Source of the DNA: Akkermansia massiliensis
GTDB taxonomy: Bacteria > Verrucomicrobiota > Verrucomicrobiia > Verrucomicrobiales > Akkermansiaceae
DNA: 64,000 nt
Assembly: GCF_023516715.1 (NCBI RefSeq)
Contig: NZ_JAMGSI010000001.1
Location: 1-64,000 of the forward strand
Direction of reading: 5' to 3'
The translations under genes were made by a program, and so were the position numbers. Of the stretch, positions 49,770-58,817 are shown piece by piece; position 1 is the first letter of the stretch; each line of letters opens with the position of its first letter. A model generated the notes under the pieces. It was not told the DNA's origin and ran no database searches. It worked only from the letters and a program-made list of their open reading frames with translations.

Positions 49770-50938
49770 TCATGAAATACTTATGGGCGGCATTCGCGGC
49801 GGCTTCCGCGTGTGCCCAGGAAATAGCGTCCCCGCTCCCTCCGGACCAGATGATAGCCCCGGAGGACAAAATCGTGCTGGATAGCCAGGCCAAGGAAATC
49901 TTCCGGGAATGGGACAAGGTGGCTGTACCTGTGGGGCAGTCCGTGGTGGCGCTGGTGGCCGGCAATACCCAGGTGGCCCTGGGAACGGTGGTGGGGAAAG
50001 GGAAAGTGCTTACCAAGTTGAGCGACCTTCAGAAGGAACGGCGGCCGGTCATGCTGGTGGACTCTTCCGGACGGGTGTATGACGCCAAGGTGCTCTTTGC
50101 CCTGCCGGAACACGATCTGCTGATGATGGACGTCCCGGGGCTTCCCGCTCCCCCCATTGACCTGAACTCCTACGTGCAGGCGCAGGAAGGGGACGTGATT
50201 GCGGCCGTGTCCCCCACGGGGCATGTCAGTGACTTCGGGGTTGTTTCCGTGGCGCAGCGCAGCCTGCGGGCGGACGACCAGCCTTACCTGGGCATCGTTT
50301 CCGATCCCCGCTGGGACGGGGAGGGAGTCATGATCGGCGGCGTGGAGGCCGGAAGCGGAGCGCACCGCAGCGGTTTGCTGGCCGGCGATGTGCTGATGAA
50401 GCTGAATGGGAAGCCGGTGGACGGCATGTACTCCATCCGTGCCGCCATGGTCGGGGTGCGCCCCGGTGAGACGGTTCCCGTGGAAGTGAAGCGCCGGGAT
50501 CAGGTGGTTGAAGGGAAGCTCCTCACGGGCCCCAGGCCCAAAGTGATGAAATTCCCCCAGAAGCGCCTGGACATGATGAACTCCATGGGCAACCGGATGA
50601 GCCTGAAGCGGGACGAATTCCCGCTGGTCATCCAGTCGGACATGACGTTGTTCCCGGAACGCGCCGGATGCCCGGTCATTGACGTTAACGGAAAATTTGT
50701 GGGGCTGGCCCTGAGCCGCGCCGGACGTACGGAAACCTACATTCTCCCCTCCTGGATATGCCGGGAACTGGTGGAAGGGGTGCTTCCGCAGGTGCAGCAG
50801 TACCAGGCCGGCCGCGGAGAAAACATTCCGGATGCCCAGCCTGTGGACGACTCCTATGACGCACGGCGCTTGGAGGAAAACCGCCGCAAGGTGGAGGACA
50901 AGATGAGCCGCCAGGGACTGGTGCCTAAGGTCTATTAA
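49766..50938 (+). CDS. Degenerate HtrA-like (pseudoprotease) PDZ protein
   Basis: A 390-residue exported protein following the HtrA gene with a 4-base overlap (ATGA). It has the overall S1C-PDZ layout: VALVAGNTQVALGTVVGKGKVLTKLSDL aligns to the His segment but lacks the AAH, LPEHDLLMMDV aligns to the Asp segment and keeps an Asp, and FPERAGCPVIDVNGKFVGLALS aligns to the Ser segment with Cys instead of GDSGGP. A PDZ domain lies in the middle (VMIGGVEAGSGAHRSGLLAGDV). It is therefore unlikely to cut peptide bonds in the usual way and may regulate or scaffold its neighbour. The start may be the second ATG at 49772. Confidence 0.8.
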   Translation: MIMKYLWAAFAAASACAQEIASPLPPDQMIAPEDKIVLDSQAKEIFREWDKVAVPVGQSVVALVAGNTQVALGTVVGKGKVLTKLSDLQKERRPVMLVDSSGRVYDAKVLFALPEHDLLMMDVPGLPAPPIDLNSYVQAQEGDVIAAVSPTGHVSDFGVVSVAQRSLRADDQPYLGIVSDPRWDGEGVMIGGVEAGSGAHRSGLLAGDVLMKLNGKPVDGMYSIRAAMVGVRPGETVPVEVKRRDQVVEGKLLTGPRPKVMKFPQKRLDMMNSMGNRMSLKRDEFPLVIQSDMTLFPERAGCPVIDVNGKFVGLALSRAGRTETYILPSWICRELVEGVLPQVQQYQAGRGENIPDAQPVDDSYDARRLEENRRKVEDKMSRQGLVPKVY

Positions 50939-51317
50939 GCTCGGTTGGTTTCCGGGAGGTGAAGAGATGAACCGCCCGGGAGCCTGGAGTATTCGAGGCA
51001 TCTTCGTGCTCTTCATGCCGTCCGGTTTTGACCGGGAGGAACTTTCTGCCTTACCTGCTGTTTTTACTTCCTTCTCTTGTGGGAATCGTGCCGTTGTTGT
51101 CCCGGAGGAATGGGTTGCCGCATGAGGAAACTAAATGGCGGCGGCAATTTCTCCTGCCGGGAAAACGCGGAGCATTTTATTCACCGGGAATGGCGGCAGG
51201 ATGGGATGATGGCGTAAAAAAACGGGCAGTAATGCCCGTTTTTCCGAATAAACCGGATTGGTTTCCGGCTCTTGAATATCTTTCGCCCCCGTATTGCCGG
51301 AGGCTGAGGGGGAAAAC
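50939..51317. other. Intergenic region with terminator, otherwise no gene seen
   Basis: A 379-base gap between two convergent genes. The one clear element is the hairpin at 51216-51243. A 135-codon plus-strand frame (51028-51435) begins with a hydrophobic stretch but runs into the opposite-strand gene and looks spurious. Confidence 0.6.
51216..51243. terminator. Bidirectional rho-independent terminator
   Basis: AAAAACGGGCA and TGCCCGTTTTT form a perfect stem with a GTAA loop. The A run on one side and the T run on the other make it work on both strands, which suits its place between the convergent HtrA pair (plus) and the exported protein gene (minus). Confidence 0.88.
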
Positions 51318-52130
51318 TTACTTGCCCGAAGAGGCTGCCACCGGTTTTTCCTTGAAAATCATCAGCTCCGTTAGAACGACGGTGCGTCCGGTGGAATCCG
51401 GGGAAATGATCATCACTACTTTCCGCCCGGGGTAGGTGGTCAGCATCATGCCCCTGTCCTTCACCTTCACGACTTTGCCGTTCTTCAAACGAGTCATGTA
51501 CGTCAAATTGGCGGCAGTGGTGCGGGAAACGTTGCTGTCCGTAGAGTCCTTGCCGAAAATGTAAATGGACTTGCTGGGCAATTCAATGGCGCTCTTTTCT
51601 CCCGCGGGGGGCTTGGGAAGCTCCAGAGTGAAGGTGCGCCCGGTCAGATTCTGAATGTAAACGCAATTAAGCGGAAGTTCCGCTTCATTGATAAAATCCA
51701 GGGTAAACTCTCCGCTGCTGTTCTTGCCTACCAGCGCCAGGGTTTTGGGGCCAAGGTCGGTCGGAAGGGGCTTGCTGACAAGCTTGTTGGTCGGCATCCC
51801 CTTCTGGTCCAGGCCACCGAACAGGGTAATAATCTTGCTCCTGGGATAAACGCTGCGGCGTCCGGGAAGGGCGGCGCGGATTTCCACTTTCTCCAGCCTT
51901 TTGGAATCAATGGGCATGTAAATGGGAGAGGGGAGGGGCATGGGCGTCTTAAGGACAAACCGGATGCCGTTGACGGCGGCGGGGGAGAGGGACTTGTCCA
52001 CGGTATCAGCCGCCGGGGCGTTCGTTTCCGGTTTAGCCGGCTCCGGCTTGGAAGGAGTGCGGGTCTGTCCATGGACGAAAGAAACGCTTCCGAGAAGGCA
52101 GGTAAAGGCGAGGATGGGTAAAATGCGCAT
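51318..52130 (-). CDS. Exported protein of unknown function
   Basis: A 270-residue protein with a clear signal peptide (RILPILAFTCLLGSVSFVHG) and a Thr/Pro/Lys-rich linker. The body is predicted beta-rich, with PLPSPIYMPIDSKRLEKVEIRA, then DFINEAELPLNCVYIQN and IELPSKSIYIFGKD. I recognise no family. It ends at the bidirectional terminator and has a low-GC region upstream. It may be a periplasmic or surface protein. Confidence 0.72.
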   Translation of the reverse strand: MRILPILAFTCLLGSVSFVHGQTRTPSKPEPAKPETNAPAADTVDKSLSPAAVNGIRFVLKTPMPLPSPIYMPIDSKRLEKVEIRAALPGRRSVYPRSKIITLFGGLDQKGMPTNKLVSKPLPTDLGPKTLALVGKNSSGEFTLDFINEAELPLNCVYIQNLTGRTFTLELPKPPAGEKSAIELPSKSIYIFGKDSTDSNVSRTTAANLTYMTRLKNGKVVKVKDRGMMLTTYPGRKVVMIISPDSTGRTVVLTELMIFKEKPVAASSGK

Positions 52131-52638
52131 ATATTCGGGGGAGTGAAAAATAAAAGGGGGCTTTTGGCCGGCGCATGGACCCTTGACGGACAGTCTTGCG
52201 GGAGAGAATGCAGCAGGCTGAATCCATCGGGGCGTGCAACAGGGTACGGACGCAAGCCTTGATGGACTTTATATCCCTTGTGAAGTACAGGAATGAGGAA
52301 GGCCGTGCAAGCTCAAAGTAGGGATGTTGAAGATAAAAAATAGAAAATTCCAGCGGTAATTGGCCCCCTTTTTCTGCCGGGAAAGCCTGCGGATTCAGCA
52401 TTTCTGTTACGCATGACCTCATCTGCACAGGGTAAAATAGTATCTGAATGAATAAAATGGCTTATGTGCAGGTACATGGAGTAATGATGAAAAACAAGTT
52501 ATGTGACATCTCCACAGGAAAATAATTGCATTTAAAGGATAGGAAGCCTTGGTTATTCGCCTTGGCCGGGTAAGATGCGTTTTGTGGGAAGGGCCCTCTT
52601 GGCGGAAAAAGTGAGATAAAGACATCTGCGGAGGAAAA
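52131..52638. other. Lower-GC intergenic region, no gene seen
   Basis: About 500 bases upstream of the exported protein gene, falling in GC toward 52500. Open frames on the minus strand (for example 52033-52428) overlap the real gene and look random. It probably contains the promoter of the exported protein gene. The region leads into a decayed gene remnant. Confidence 0.5.
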
Positions 52639-52858
52639 GCATTTGACTGGGGCGGAACTTCGGCATCCTGTGCAATGTTCCGTGATATTTATCCGCAGGA
52701 ATTTTACGATAAAATCATCAATCGCAAACTATGTGTAAGTGGCCGGAATATGCTTGATATAGGCACGGAAACAGGAGCATATGAAACTGCTTGCTGAAAT
52801 TGCTCCTGCTGAATTTGACATATTGCATGAAGTGGCTGTTGCTGAGCTTAAAAAATAA
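52639..52858 (+). pseudogene. Remnant of a class I SAM-dependent methyltransferase gene
   Basis: Frame from 52639 reads AFDWGGTSASCAMFRDIYPQ, then EFYDKIINRKLCVSGRNMLDIGTETG, and stops at 52795. This matches the start of a methyltransferase family (FDW-R--YPQEFYDK-, then the LDxGxGTG SAM-binding motif, here LDIGTETG). In another frame from 52781 the 25 codons MKLLAEIAPAEFDILHEVAV and following AELKK, ending at 52858, resemble the C terminus of the same family. The central portion of the gene (most of the SAM fold) is missing, so this is an internally deleted relic. No start was identified. Confidence 0.7.
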
Positions 52859-52979
52859 GTGGTGGATAACGTTTATAGAAGCGGGTTAATGACGTCCCTA
52901 TGGAATGTGGGCTGTACCTTGTCTTTGGCTCTTTTAAATAACGGCAAGGAGAGTAAAATAATATCCGCTTTACAACTTT

Positions 52980-53402
52980 TCACTTTTTCGCCTTCGGGAA
53001 AAGCCTGAAAATTCGTTCGTTGAGGTCTTCCCCATCGAGCAAAAATGCAGAAGTCTCTGCACTGGTCTGTCTGTCGCGATGGATTTCGTGAAAAAGCCGT
53101 TCCCGCTTCACATAAAAACTGCTCTGGAATGCAGTGGAATAATTCTCATGCCGGGGGTGGTTACATGGAATGATAGAAACCCTCTTTCGGAGGTTCGGGA
53201 TAAAAGATGCAGGCCCCCGCGGCTTGAAATCCGCAAAGGCCCATTTTGCCAGGATTTCAGAAGGCCTGTTTTCTTTAATTGGCTGCCTTGTAAGTTCCTC
53301 GAACAAAAGACGTTCCTTCTCTTTCTGGATAGTAAACATGTCAGCAAGCCGGCCTCGTACTTGCAGATTTATATTTTTCGTAATTCTCAAATGGAGGCTC
53401 AC
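52980..53402 (-). CDS. Hypothetical protein, doubtful
   Basis: A 140-codon frame encoding a basic protein (HEIHRDRQTSAETSAFLLDGEDLNERIF near the C terminus). It matches nothing I recognise. The region is of low GC and other frames on both strands are open over the same bases (for example 53079-53423 on plus), so it may be chance or a remnant. It is next to a methyltransferase relic, which favours decay. Confidence 0.3.
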   Translation of the reverse strand: MSLHLRITKNINLQVRGRLADMFTIQKEKERLLFEELTRQPIKENRPSEILAKWAFADFKPRGPASFIPNLRKRVSIIPCNHPRHENYSTAFQSSFYVKRERLFHEIHRDRQTSAETSAFLLDGEDLNERIFRLFPKAKK

Positions 53403-53439
53403 TTAAAAAATATGCGTCTATAATTGCACCCCCCCCATT

Positions 53440-53475
53440 ATCCCTATTACCCCTATAAACCTTATAACCCCTATC
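53440..53475. repeat. Degenerate 9-bp tandem repeat
   Basis: Four units of about nine bases: ATCCCTATT, ACCCCTATA, AACCTTATA, ACCCCTATC. A run of eight C (53429-53436) lies just before. It sits between the doubtful frame at 52980-53402 and the terminator of the Verru_Chthon A-like gene. Confidence 0.6.
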
Positions 53476-53501
53476 TTGCTTTTCCTCCCTCCCCTTAAGC
53501 A

Positions 53502-53535
53502 CAAAAAGAGCCGCTCCCCGTGGATGGGAAGCGGC
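53502..53535 (-). terminator. Rho-independent terminator of the Verru_Chthon A-like gene
   Basis: Read on the minus strand, GCCGCTTCCC and GGGGAGCGGC pair around a 6-base loop and are followed by TCTTTTTGTG. It lies 37 bases after the stop of the large gene at 53572. Confidence 0.82.
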
Positions 53536-53571
53536 GCTGGCCGGGAAGAAGAAAAAGAACTCTCTCTTTTA

Positions 53572-56500
53572 TTACACCTCCTCGGGAGACAGCCAGCGGA
53601 AGGAGACGATGTTGAACTTCCTCCCGAACGCCTTGTTCACCGCGCTCAGCTCCGTCTCCTCCAGCGCTCCGCTCTTCATGTTGATCTTCTTGACCGGCGT
53701 CTCCGGGCTGTCCACCGGGTCCACGTAGTTGATCCCCCTCTGCACCACCGCCTCGCACCACGCCCGCGACAGCACCACACCCTCGCGGTTGGTCAGCTCC
53801 CCGTAGGCCCGGATCGTAAACGTGTCGTCGCGCGTCGTTAAAATATTGCCCAGCACCGCCAGCACGTCGGACTGGATCAGGTAGCCGGGCGCCGCCGTGT
53901 ACACCGATCCCTTGGCCGCGTCCTGGTTCGGGTACCCTCCCTTGGGCGTGATGACCATGTCGGAGAGTTCGTCAAAGGTGCTGTTGATGGAGCTTTCGTC
54001 GATGGCCGCCTGAAGCGCCCCCTTCACCCCCATCTCCCCGCTCTGCAGGCGGCGGTTGACGAAGTCGGACATGTTCAGGAAGGGGCCCCTCTTCTTGACC
54101 TCCTGGACCATGTTCCGGGCCAGGGACTTGATCTGCGAGTCGCTGAGCGTTCTGAGGTCGGACCACGCCATGGCCTCCCCGTCCGGGATGCCCTGGGTTA
54201 CGCCCACCGAGCCGTAGTCGTCCACGTGGGACTTGTCGCTGCTGGCCACCCCGAAGCGGGAGAAGGCCGTCTGGCTGTTGTTGAGCACGGAGGGGGTCCC
54301 GCTCCGGGAGTAGAGGAGCTTGCGCTTTTTGAGCCCAAGCAGGGTGGCTTCCCAGGCGCGCTGGGAGGTGGAGTTGACGTTGAAGCCCCCGGCCACGGTG
54401 AGGTACTTGGAGGCGTGCTTGTAGCCTTCGTCGGTCTTGGAGAGTTCTTCGACGACGGCCTCGGAGGGCTTGCCCTGGAGGTCGGGCACGAAGCGCCTGT
54501 TGGCAATGCCGGCGGCCTTGTTGGAGGAGGCGTCCGTGGAGAAGGCCTGTTGAAGCACGGTTTTAAGTTCCTCCCTGCCCGTGCCTCCGATGCTGGAGGG
54601 GCGCGCGGCCAGGGAGGAGGCGAACCAGGAGTCCCAGAGGGCGTCGTTGACCATCAGGCCGTGGTCCCAGAAGTCGCCCAGGGAGGCGTCTCCCATGATT
54701 TCATTGTGGGAGAAGACCTTGTCGGGCGGGAGCATGGGGTCGGCAAAAGCGTTGCCGATCCCCACGCCCGGCACGCCGGACTGGTAGGCGAAGCGCTTGG
54801 CGACGGCCGCCTTGGAGTCGCTCCTGTACCATCCCGGGGTGAGGCGGCAGCCTGCGAAGCCGGCGAGGCTGGAGGGCTGCTGGAAGGGGAGTTCCGCGGC
54901 CACGATCTTGTTGACCTGCTCGGCGCCCGGTCCGCCGAAGGGGGAGAGCCTGGTGCCGTCGTTGGAGAGGATGTTGGAGATGGTGATGGGGAAGAAGTCG
55001 CTGTTGGCGTTTTTGACTTCAAACTGGTAGGGGCTGTAGAGGCGTCCGAGCTCGGAGGCGGTGGGCATCTGCCCACCCCAGAAGAGAGGGCTGGAGTGCT
55101 GCCATGTCTTGGCGCGGTAGTCCTTGCCTTCCGGGTAGGCTCCGATCACCGGAGGCTTGCCCCATTTGACCGATACTCCGTAGTAGGCCACGAAGGTGGA
55201 ATCCTGGGCCGCACTGCCGTATTTGCCGCGGCGTTTCAGGTTGTCGTCCGGTCCTTCATTGTCCAGGAACATGTCCGCAGGCAGTTTGACCTGGTCAAGC
55301 AGGGGTTTTTCCCACGCGCCCCAGTTCAGGTTCAGAATAGAGGGCATGGCTTTGGAGAAAACATTCATGTCTGCTCCGGTGTTTGCGGTTAAATTCCCTG
55401 CTTTGCCAATTTGCTTGGGATCCATGATGCCGGAAACCATGACGATGGAACCGAGTTTGTTGGAACTGGAGGAAAATTCGTCTGTATACTTGGTGCAGAG
55501 AACAACGCTGTTAGGCGTGTAATTGAGATCGTCCAGCGTTTCCGCAAATTTGATGGACATCATGGCCGTTCCCCTGTCTTCATAACCGCTGCCGGAAAGA
55601 TACTGGTACTGAATGCCGTCAGCCTGGTTGATAGCATAGGAACTGACCTGTCCGGGGCTCTGGTCCCAGCCTTCCTTGAAAGCAAAGTTGTCCACGCGCA
55701 CATCGTTCTTGTTTGCCTTGGATTGCGTGACCATGTTGCCGTGTTCGATCCGTTCGACGACGGGATGGGCGAAAATGACGATTTCGCCCGCTTTGAGCGT
55801 GGAAGGCTCCCCGGCTTTTCCTACCCCTCCCGAGGTTAATTGCGACGTTTTCCGGAAGGAGGCTCCAAAGTCGGCAATCTGGCGGTTGTTATAGCCGTCG
55901 TTGGGGGAATACGGGGAAAAGGGTGATTCTGAATAGGTGGCCGTAGAGGGATCCCAGTTTTCGATCAGATTGCCTTGCATGCGGCCATAATTATTGGTCT
56001 GCATGAGCGGCATGTAGCGGTGCTCTCCGAAGAAAGAGCCCCAGGGACCGCCTTCCGCTCCCTGGAATTTCATGTCCACGTTATACGGGTTCCACCAGAC
56101 ATACACCGGGATCACGGAAACGCGCACGTCAATATGGCCTCCGCGGGCTCCGTGCTGGGCCTCGCGTTTGACGTACTGAATCCCTACGAAGGAGTAGAAG
56201 CGCAGCAGGATGGGATGGCGCATGTACGTGTAGCGGTTGTCCATCATTTCCATGTTTGCGGCGGCATCAGCCGCAATCAATGTGCTGGGGGAGCGGCCGT
56301 CCCATTGCAGGGCGGCGGAAGAATCTTGTCCGTCCCTCTTCGTGGAGGAGTCCCACACGTTGGCCCACAGGTAGAGCTGGTTCCAGGAACCGATCGGGCG
56401 GTTCTGCTCGGTTGGGCTGCCGTCCTCTGACGTGTACGGGCGGAGGCCGATATCAGAGGTGTCTCCACGGAAATCTTCAGGCAGTTTTTCCTGTGAAAAC

Positions 56501-57489
56501 ATGATGTTCAGGTCTTTTTTCAATCCACCGAATTTAGAATCCGTCAAGAGACTGGAAGAAACCAGGGAGATGTCATGGTACACCTCTCCCAAGTCTTTCA
56601 GCCGGCCGTTTTTACTGTTAGCCAGTATCGTATCAAGGGAGATGAGTTTTCTGACTGTGGACATGTCGTTTCCGGAACTCGATGCCATCATGGAAGAAAG
56701 GTTGAGGGGCTCCAAATCGGGACCGGGCGTGTCCCACGTGGAGCGCATCACCGTCAGGGCATCCGTGCTTTCTTCCGAGGCATGCGGCATCAGGTTGATG
56801 CGCGCCTTCTGGTTTTCTCCCGTTACCCACCACGCAATGTATTTACGCACGCTGGAATTTCTTTTAAGGCCAATGGTTTTGGATGAATCGTCCACACGCA
56901 CCATGCGGGCGTAGATTTCCTTTTTGTCCTGGTTCTTGGCGCCTACGGGCGTTCCCACCGTGCCATGGTCCACCAAGGCGACACTGCGGAAATTCTGGTT
57001 GGTAAGGGAACGTTTGCCCAGCAGGCTTTTGCCCGCTTCCAGCGTGCTGAGCCTGCGCAGGTCCGGGTCGGAAATGAGCCAGCGGCGGAACATGGACTTT
57101 CTTCCCGTATCGTAGGTGGAAGAAATGTTCATGCCCTGGGAGTTAGTCTTGTTGAGCCAGGTGTCCCAGCTGTTCCAGACGCCCAGGATGTACGGGGCGT
57201 TGCCTTCGCTGGCGCCGGAGGAAAGGATGCCCGAGTTGGCGGAAACGCGCTGGTCGGGTCCCAGCTCACACTGGAGCTGCCCGAGGGCCACTTCCAGGGA
57301 AAACCTGGCGAGGGATTTGGCCTCCGCGGCAAAGAGCTGTTTTTCGGAAATGCGGACCTGTGAGGATGCAATGGTAAGAAGGCCAACGCTGAGGAGGGCC
57401 AGGAGCATCATCAGGGTGATGGTGGCAATCAGGGCAAAACCCTTGCTTATATGTTTAAATCTTTGGGTTTGCGGAATTGTTCTTTTCAT
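53572..57489 (-). CDS. Verru_Chthon cassette protein A-like giant pilin-type protein
   Basis: A 1,305-residue protein. The N terminus (KHISKGFALIATITLMMLLALLSVGLLTIASSQVRISEKQLF) is a type IV pilin/PilX-like leader: a GFALI junction followed by a long hydrophobic helix. The rest is a very large exported domain. The C-terminal region (YLTVAGGFNVNSTSQRAWEATL, then IQSDVLAVLGNILTTRDDTFTIRAYGEL and WCEAVVQRG) fits Verru_Chthon cassette protein A (TIGR02600), known in Verrucomicrobia. The usual companion B, C and D genes are not next to it; pstB is on the other strand upstream. A probable role is in a pseudopilus or cell-surface structure. Confidence 0.8.
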   Translation of the reverse strand: MKRTIPQTQRFKHISKGFALIATITLMMLLALLSVGLLTIASSQVRISEKQLFAAEAKSLARFSLEVALGQLQCELGPDQRVSANSGILSSGASEGNAPYILGVWNSWDTWLNKTNSQGMNISSTYDTGRKSMFRRWLISDPDLRRLSTLEAGKSLLGKRSLTNQNFRSVALVDHGTVGTPVGAKNQDKKEIYARMVRVDDSSKTIGLKRNSSVRKYIAWWVTGENQKARINLMPHASEESTDALTVMRSTWDTPGPDLEPLNLSSMMASSSGNDMSTVRKLISLDTILANSKNGRLKDLGEVYHDISLVSSSLLTDSKFGGLKKDLNIMFSQEKLPEDFRGDTSDIGLRPYTSEDGSPTEQNRPIGSWNQLYLWANVWDSSTKRDGQDSSAALQWDGRSPSTLIAADAAANMEMMDNRYTYMRHPILLRFYSFVGIQYVKREAQHGARGGHIDVRVSVIPVYVWWNPYNVDMKFQGAEGGPWGSFFGEHRYMPLMQTNNYGRMQGNLIENWDPSTATYSESPFSPYSPNDGYNNRQIADFGASFRKTSQLTSGGVGKAGEPSTLKAGEIVIFAHPVVERIEHGNMVTQSKANKNDVRVDNFAFKEGWDQSPGQVSSYAINQADGIQYQYLSGSGYEDRGTAMMSIKFAETLDDLNYTPNSVVLCTKYTDEFSSSSNKLGSIVMVSGIMDPKQIGKAGNLTANTGADMNVFSKAMPSILNLNWGAWEKPLLDQVKLPADMFLDNEGPDDNLKRRGKYGSAAQDSTFVAYYGVSVKWGKPPVIGAYPEGKDYRAKTWQHSSPLFWGGQMPTASELGRLYSPYQFEVKNANSDFFPITISNILSNDGTRLSPFGGPGAEQVNKIVAAELPFQQPSSLAGFAGCRLTPGWYRSDSKAAVAKRFAYQSGVPGVGIGNAFADPMLPPDKVFSHNEIMGDASLGDFWDHGLMVNDALWDSWFASSLAARPSSIGGTGREELKTVLQQAFSTDASSNKAAGIANRRFVPDLQGKPSEAVVEELSKTDEGYKHASKYLTVAGGFNVNSTSQRAWEATLLGLKKRKLLYSRSGTPSVLNNSQTAFSRFGVASSDKSHVDDYGSVGVTQGIPDGEAMAWSDLRTLSDSQIKSLARNMVQEVKKRGPFLNMSDFVNRRLQSGEMGVKGALQAAIDESSINSTFDELSDMVITPKGGYPNQDAAKGSVYTAAPGYLIQSDVLAVLGNILTTRDDTFTIRAYGELTNREGVVLSRAWCEAVVQRGINYVDPVDSPETPVKKINMKSGALEETELSAVNKAFGRKFNIVSFRWLSPEEV

Positions 57490-57849
57490 CGTAATTTTCC
57501 TGAAAATTATTAAAATCTATTATAAAAACTGGGAGACGCAAAGCTGCTGCCAATAGGTTTTCCGGCACGTCATATCAACATACAAAATAGTTCTTTCCGG
57601 GCAAGAAAAATAGTTCTCGTTTTGCAAGTAAAAACGTATCTCTAAAAAGAAAAGACCAAACGTGTTTTTGCATTCACACTCATTTAGTTTTATAGTCAAT
57701 TAAAAGTAAACGGATTCTAAATCCGCTGCGTGTTTTTCTTTTTCTCAAAAAGCCAGGTTAAGAAATTGTCACAAACCCGTAGTAGACCTGGAGCTTCGTT
57801 TTTGGGATACCATGCGGTCAACGGCGCAGGACGCGCCATTTGACCGAAC
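57490..57849. other. AT-rich divergent promoter region
   Basis: A 360-base region between the divergent Verru_Chthon A-like gene and pstB. It is AT-rich from about 57500 to 57780. One PHO-box-like heptamer (TTGTCAC near 57767) is present, but not the paired direct repeat that would define a Pho box. No gene or RNA was recognised. Confidence 0.5.
57496..57524 (-). promoter_or_regulatory. Possible -10 box and ribosome binding site of the large pilin-like gene
   Basis: On the minus strand, TATAAT (57519-57524) lies 29 bases before the ATG, and AGGAAA (57496-57501) lies 6 bases before it. No convincing -35 hexamer is seen at 17 bp, so the promoter part is weak; the Shine-Dalgarno part is good. 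Confidence 0.4.
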
Positions 57850-58632
57850 ATGACTCCGCATCCAGCCGCCGCCGACCAGACCGCCGTAGAGGTGGATTCC
57901 CTGGATTTTTGTTATGGGAGCAAGCAATCCCTGTTCCATGTCACCATGAAGGTTCCCAGGAACCGGGTGACGGCGTTCATCGGCCCTTCCGGATGTGGAA
58001 AGTCCACGCTGCTGCGCTGCATCAACCGGATGAATGACCGCATTCCGGAGGCCCGCGTCACGGGCGGCTCCATCCGCATTGACGGGGTGGACGTGACTTC
58101 CCCGTCCCTGGACCCCATCCATTTGCGCCGGGAGGTGGGGATGGTTTTCCAGAAGTCCAATCCCTTCCCGATGACCATTTATGAGAACGTTTCCTACGGA
58201 TTGAAGCTGGCGGGGGTAAGGAACCGCGGCATTCTGGATGAAGCGGTGGAGGAAAGCCTGAGGCATGCCGCCTTATGGGATGAAGTGAAGGACCGCCTGC
58301 ATGCTTCCGCCAACGGCCTTTCCGGGGGACAGCAGCAGCGCCTGTGCATCGCCCGTTCCATTGCCGTGAAGCCTCGCATCCTGCTGATGGACGAACCTTG
58401 TTCCGCCCTGGACCCCATTGCCACGGTACGGGTGGAAGAGCTGATGCACCGGCTCAAGGAGGAGTTCACCATCATCGTAGTTACCCACAACATGCAGCAG
58501 GCCACCCGCGTTTCCGACCTGACCGGTTTTTTCATGCTGGGAAGGCTGGTGGAGTTTGATTCCACGGAGAAGATTTTTTCCAATCCTTCCATGAAAGAAA
58601 CGGAGGATTATATCACGGGAAGATTCAGTTAA
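57850..58632 (+). CDS. pstB: Phosphate ABC transporter ATP-binding protein
   Basis: The ATPase of the high-affinity phosphate importer. Walker A is [19 protein letters not shown], the Q loop [20 protein letters not shown], signature [15 protein letters not shown], Walker [14 protein letters not shown], and [12 protein letters not shown] closes the set. The CINRMND and [13 protein letters not shown] segments are specific to PstB. 260 residues is standard. pstSCA are not in the window. phoU follows after 185 bases. Confidence 0.95.
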   Translation: MTPHPAAADQTAVEVDSLDFCYGSKQSLFHVTMKVPRNRVTAFIGPSGCGKSTLLRCINRMNDRIPEARVTGGSIRIDGVDVTSPSLDPIHLRREVGMVFQKSNPFPMTIYENVSYGLKLAGVRNRGILDEAVEESLRHAALWDEVKDRLHASANGLSGGQQQRLCIARSIAVKPRILLMDEPCSALDPIATVRVEELMHRLKEEFTIIVVTHNMQQATRVSDLTGFFMLGRLVEFDSTEKIFSNPSMKETEDYITGRFS

Positions 58633-58817
58633 CAGAGAGTTGTTTATGGTTTTTTCAAAGTTTACTTCCAGAAAGGGAGCCGGGCATTTTTCCCTTTCCT
58701 CCGGCGTTGTACGGAGGCTGGCCGCATCCTCCGCCAAAAGGAACAGCCTGCGCCGCCAGCACATTTTTTACCATGCCGGCAAAAGCGCCGCCAGTCATCA
58801 AGCCAATATTCCTAATC

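Noticed and set aside
51028-51435. 135-codon plus-strand frame with a hydrophobic start
   Set aside because: It spans the bidirectional terminator and overlaps the 3' end of a well-supported minus-strand gene.
53429-53475. Short repeats considered as a CRISPR remnant
   Set aside because: Units of 9 bases without spacers form a simple tandem repeat, and no cas gene is present.
57755-57785. Possible Pho box before pstB
   Set aside because: Only one heptamer (TTGTCAC) is present; the second direct-repeat half needed for PhoB binding is not seen at the right spacing.
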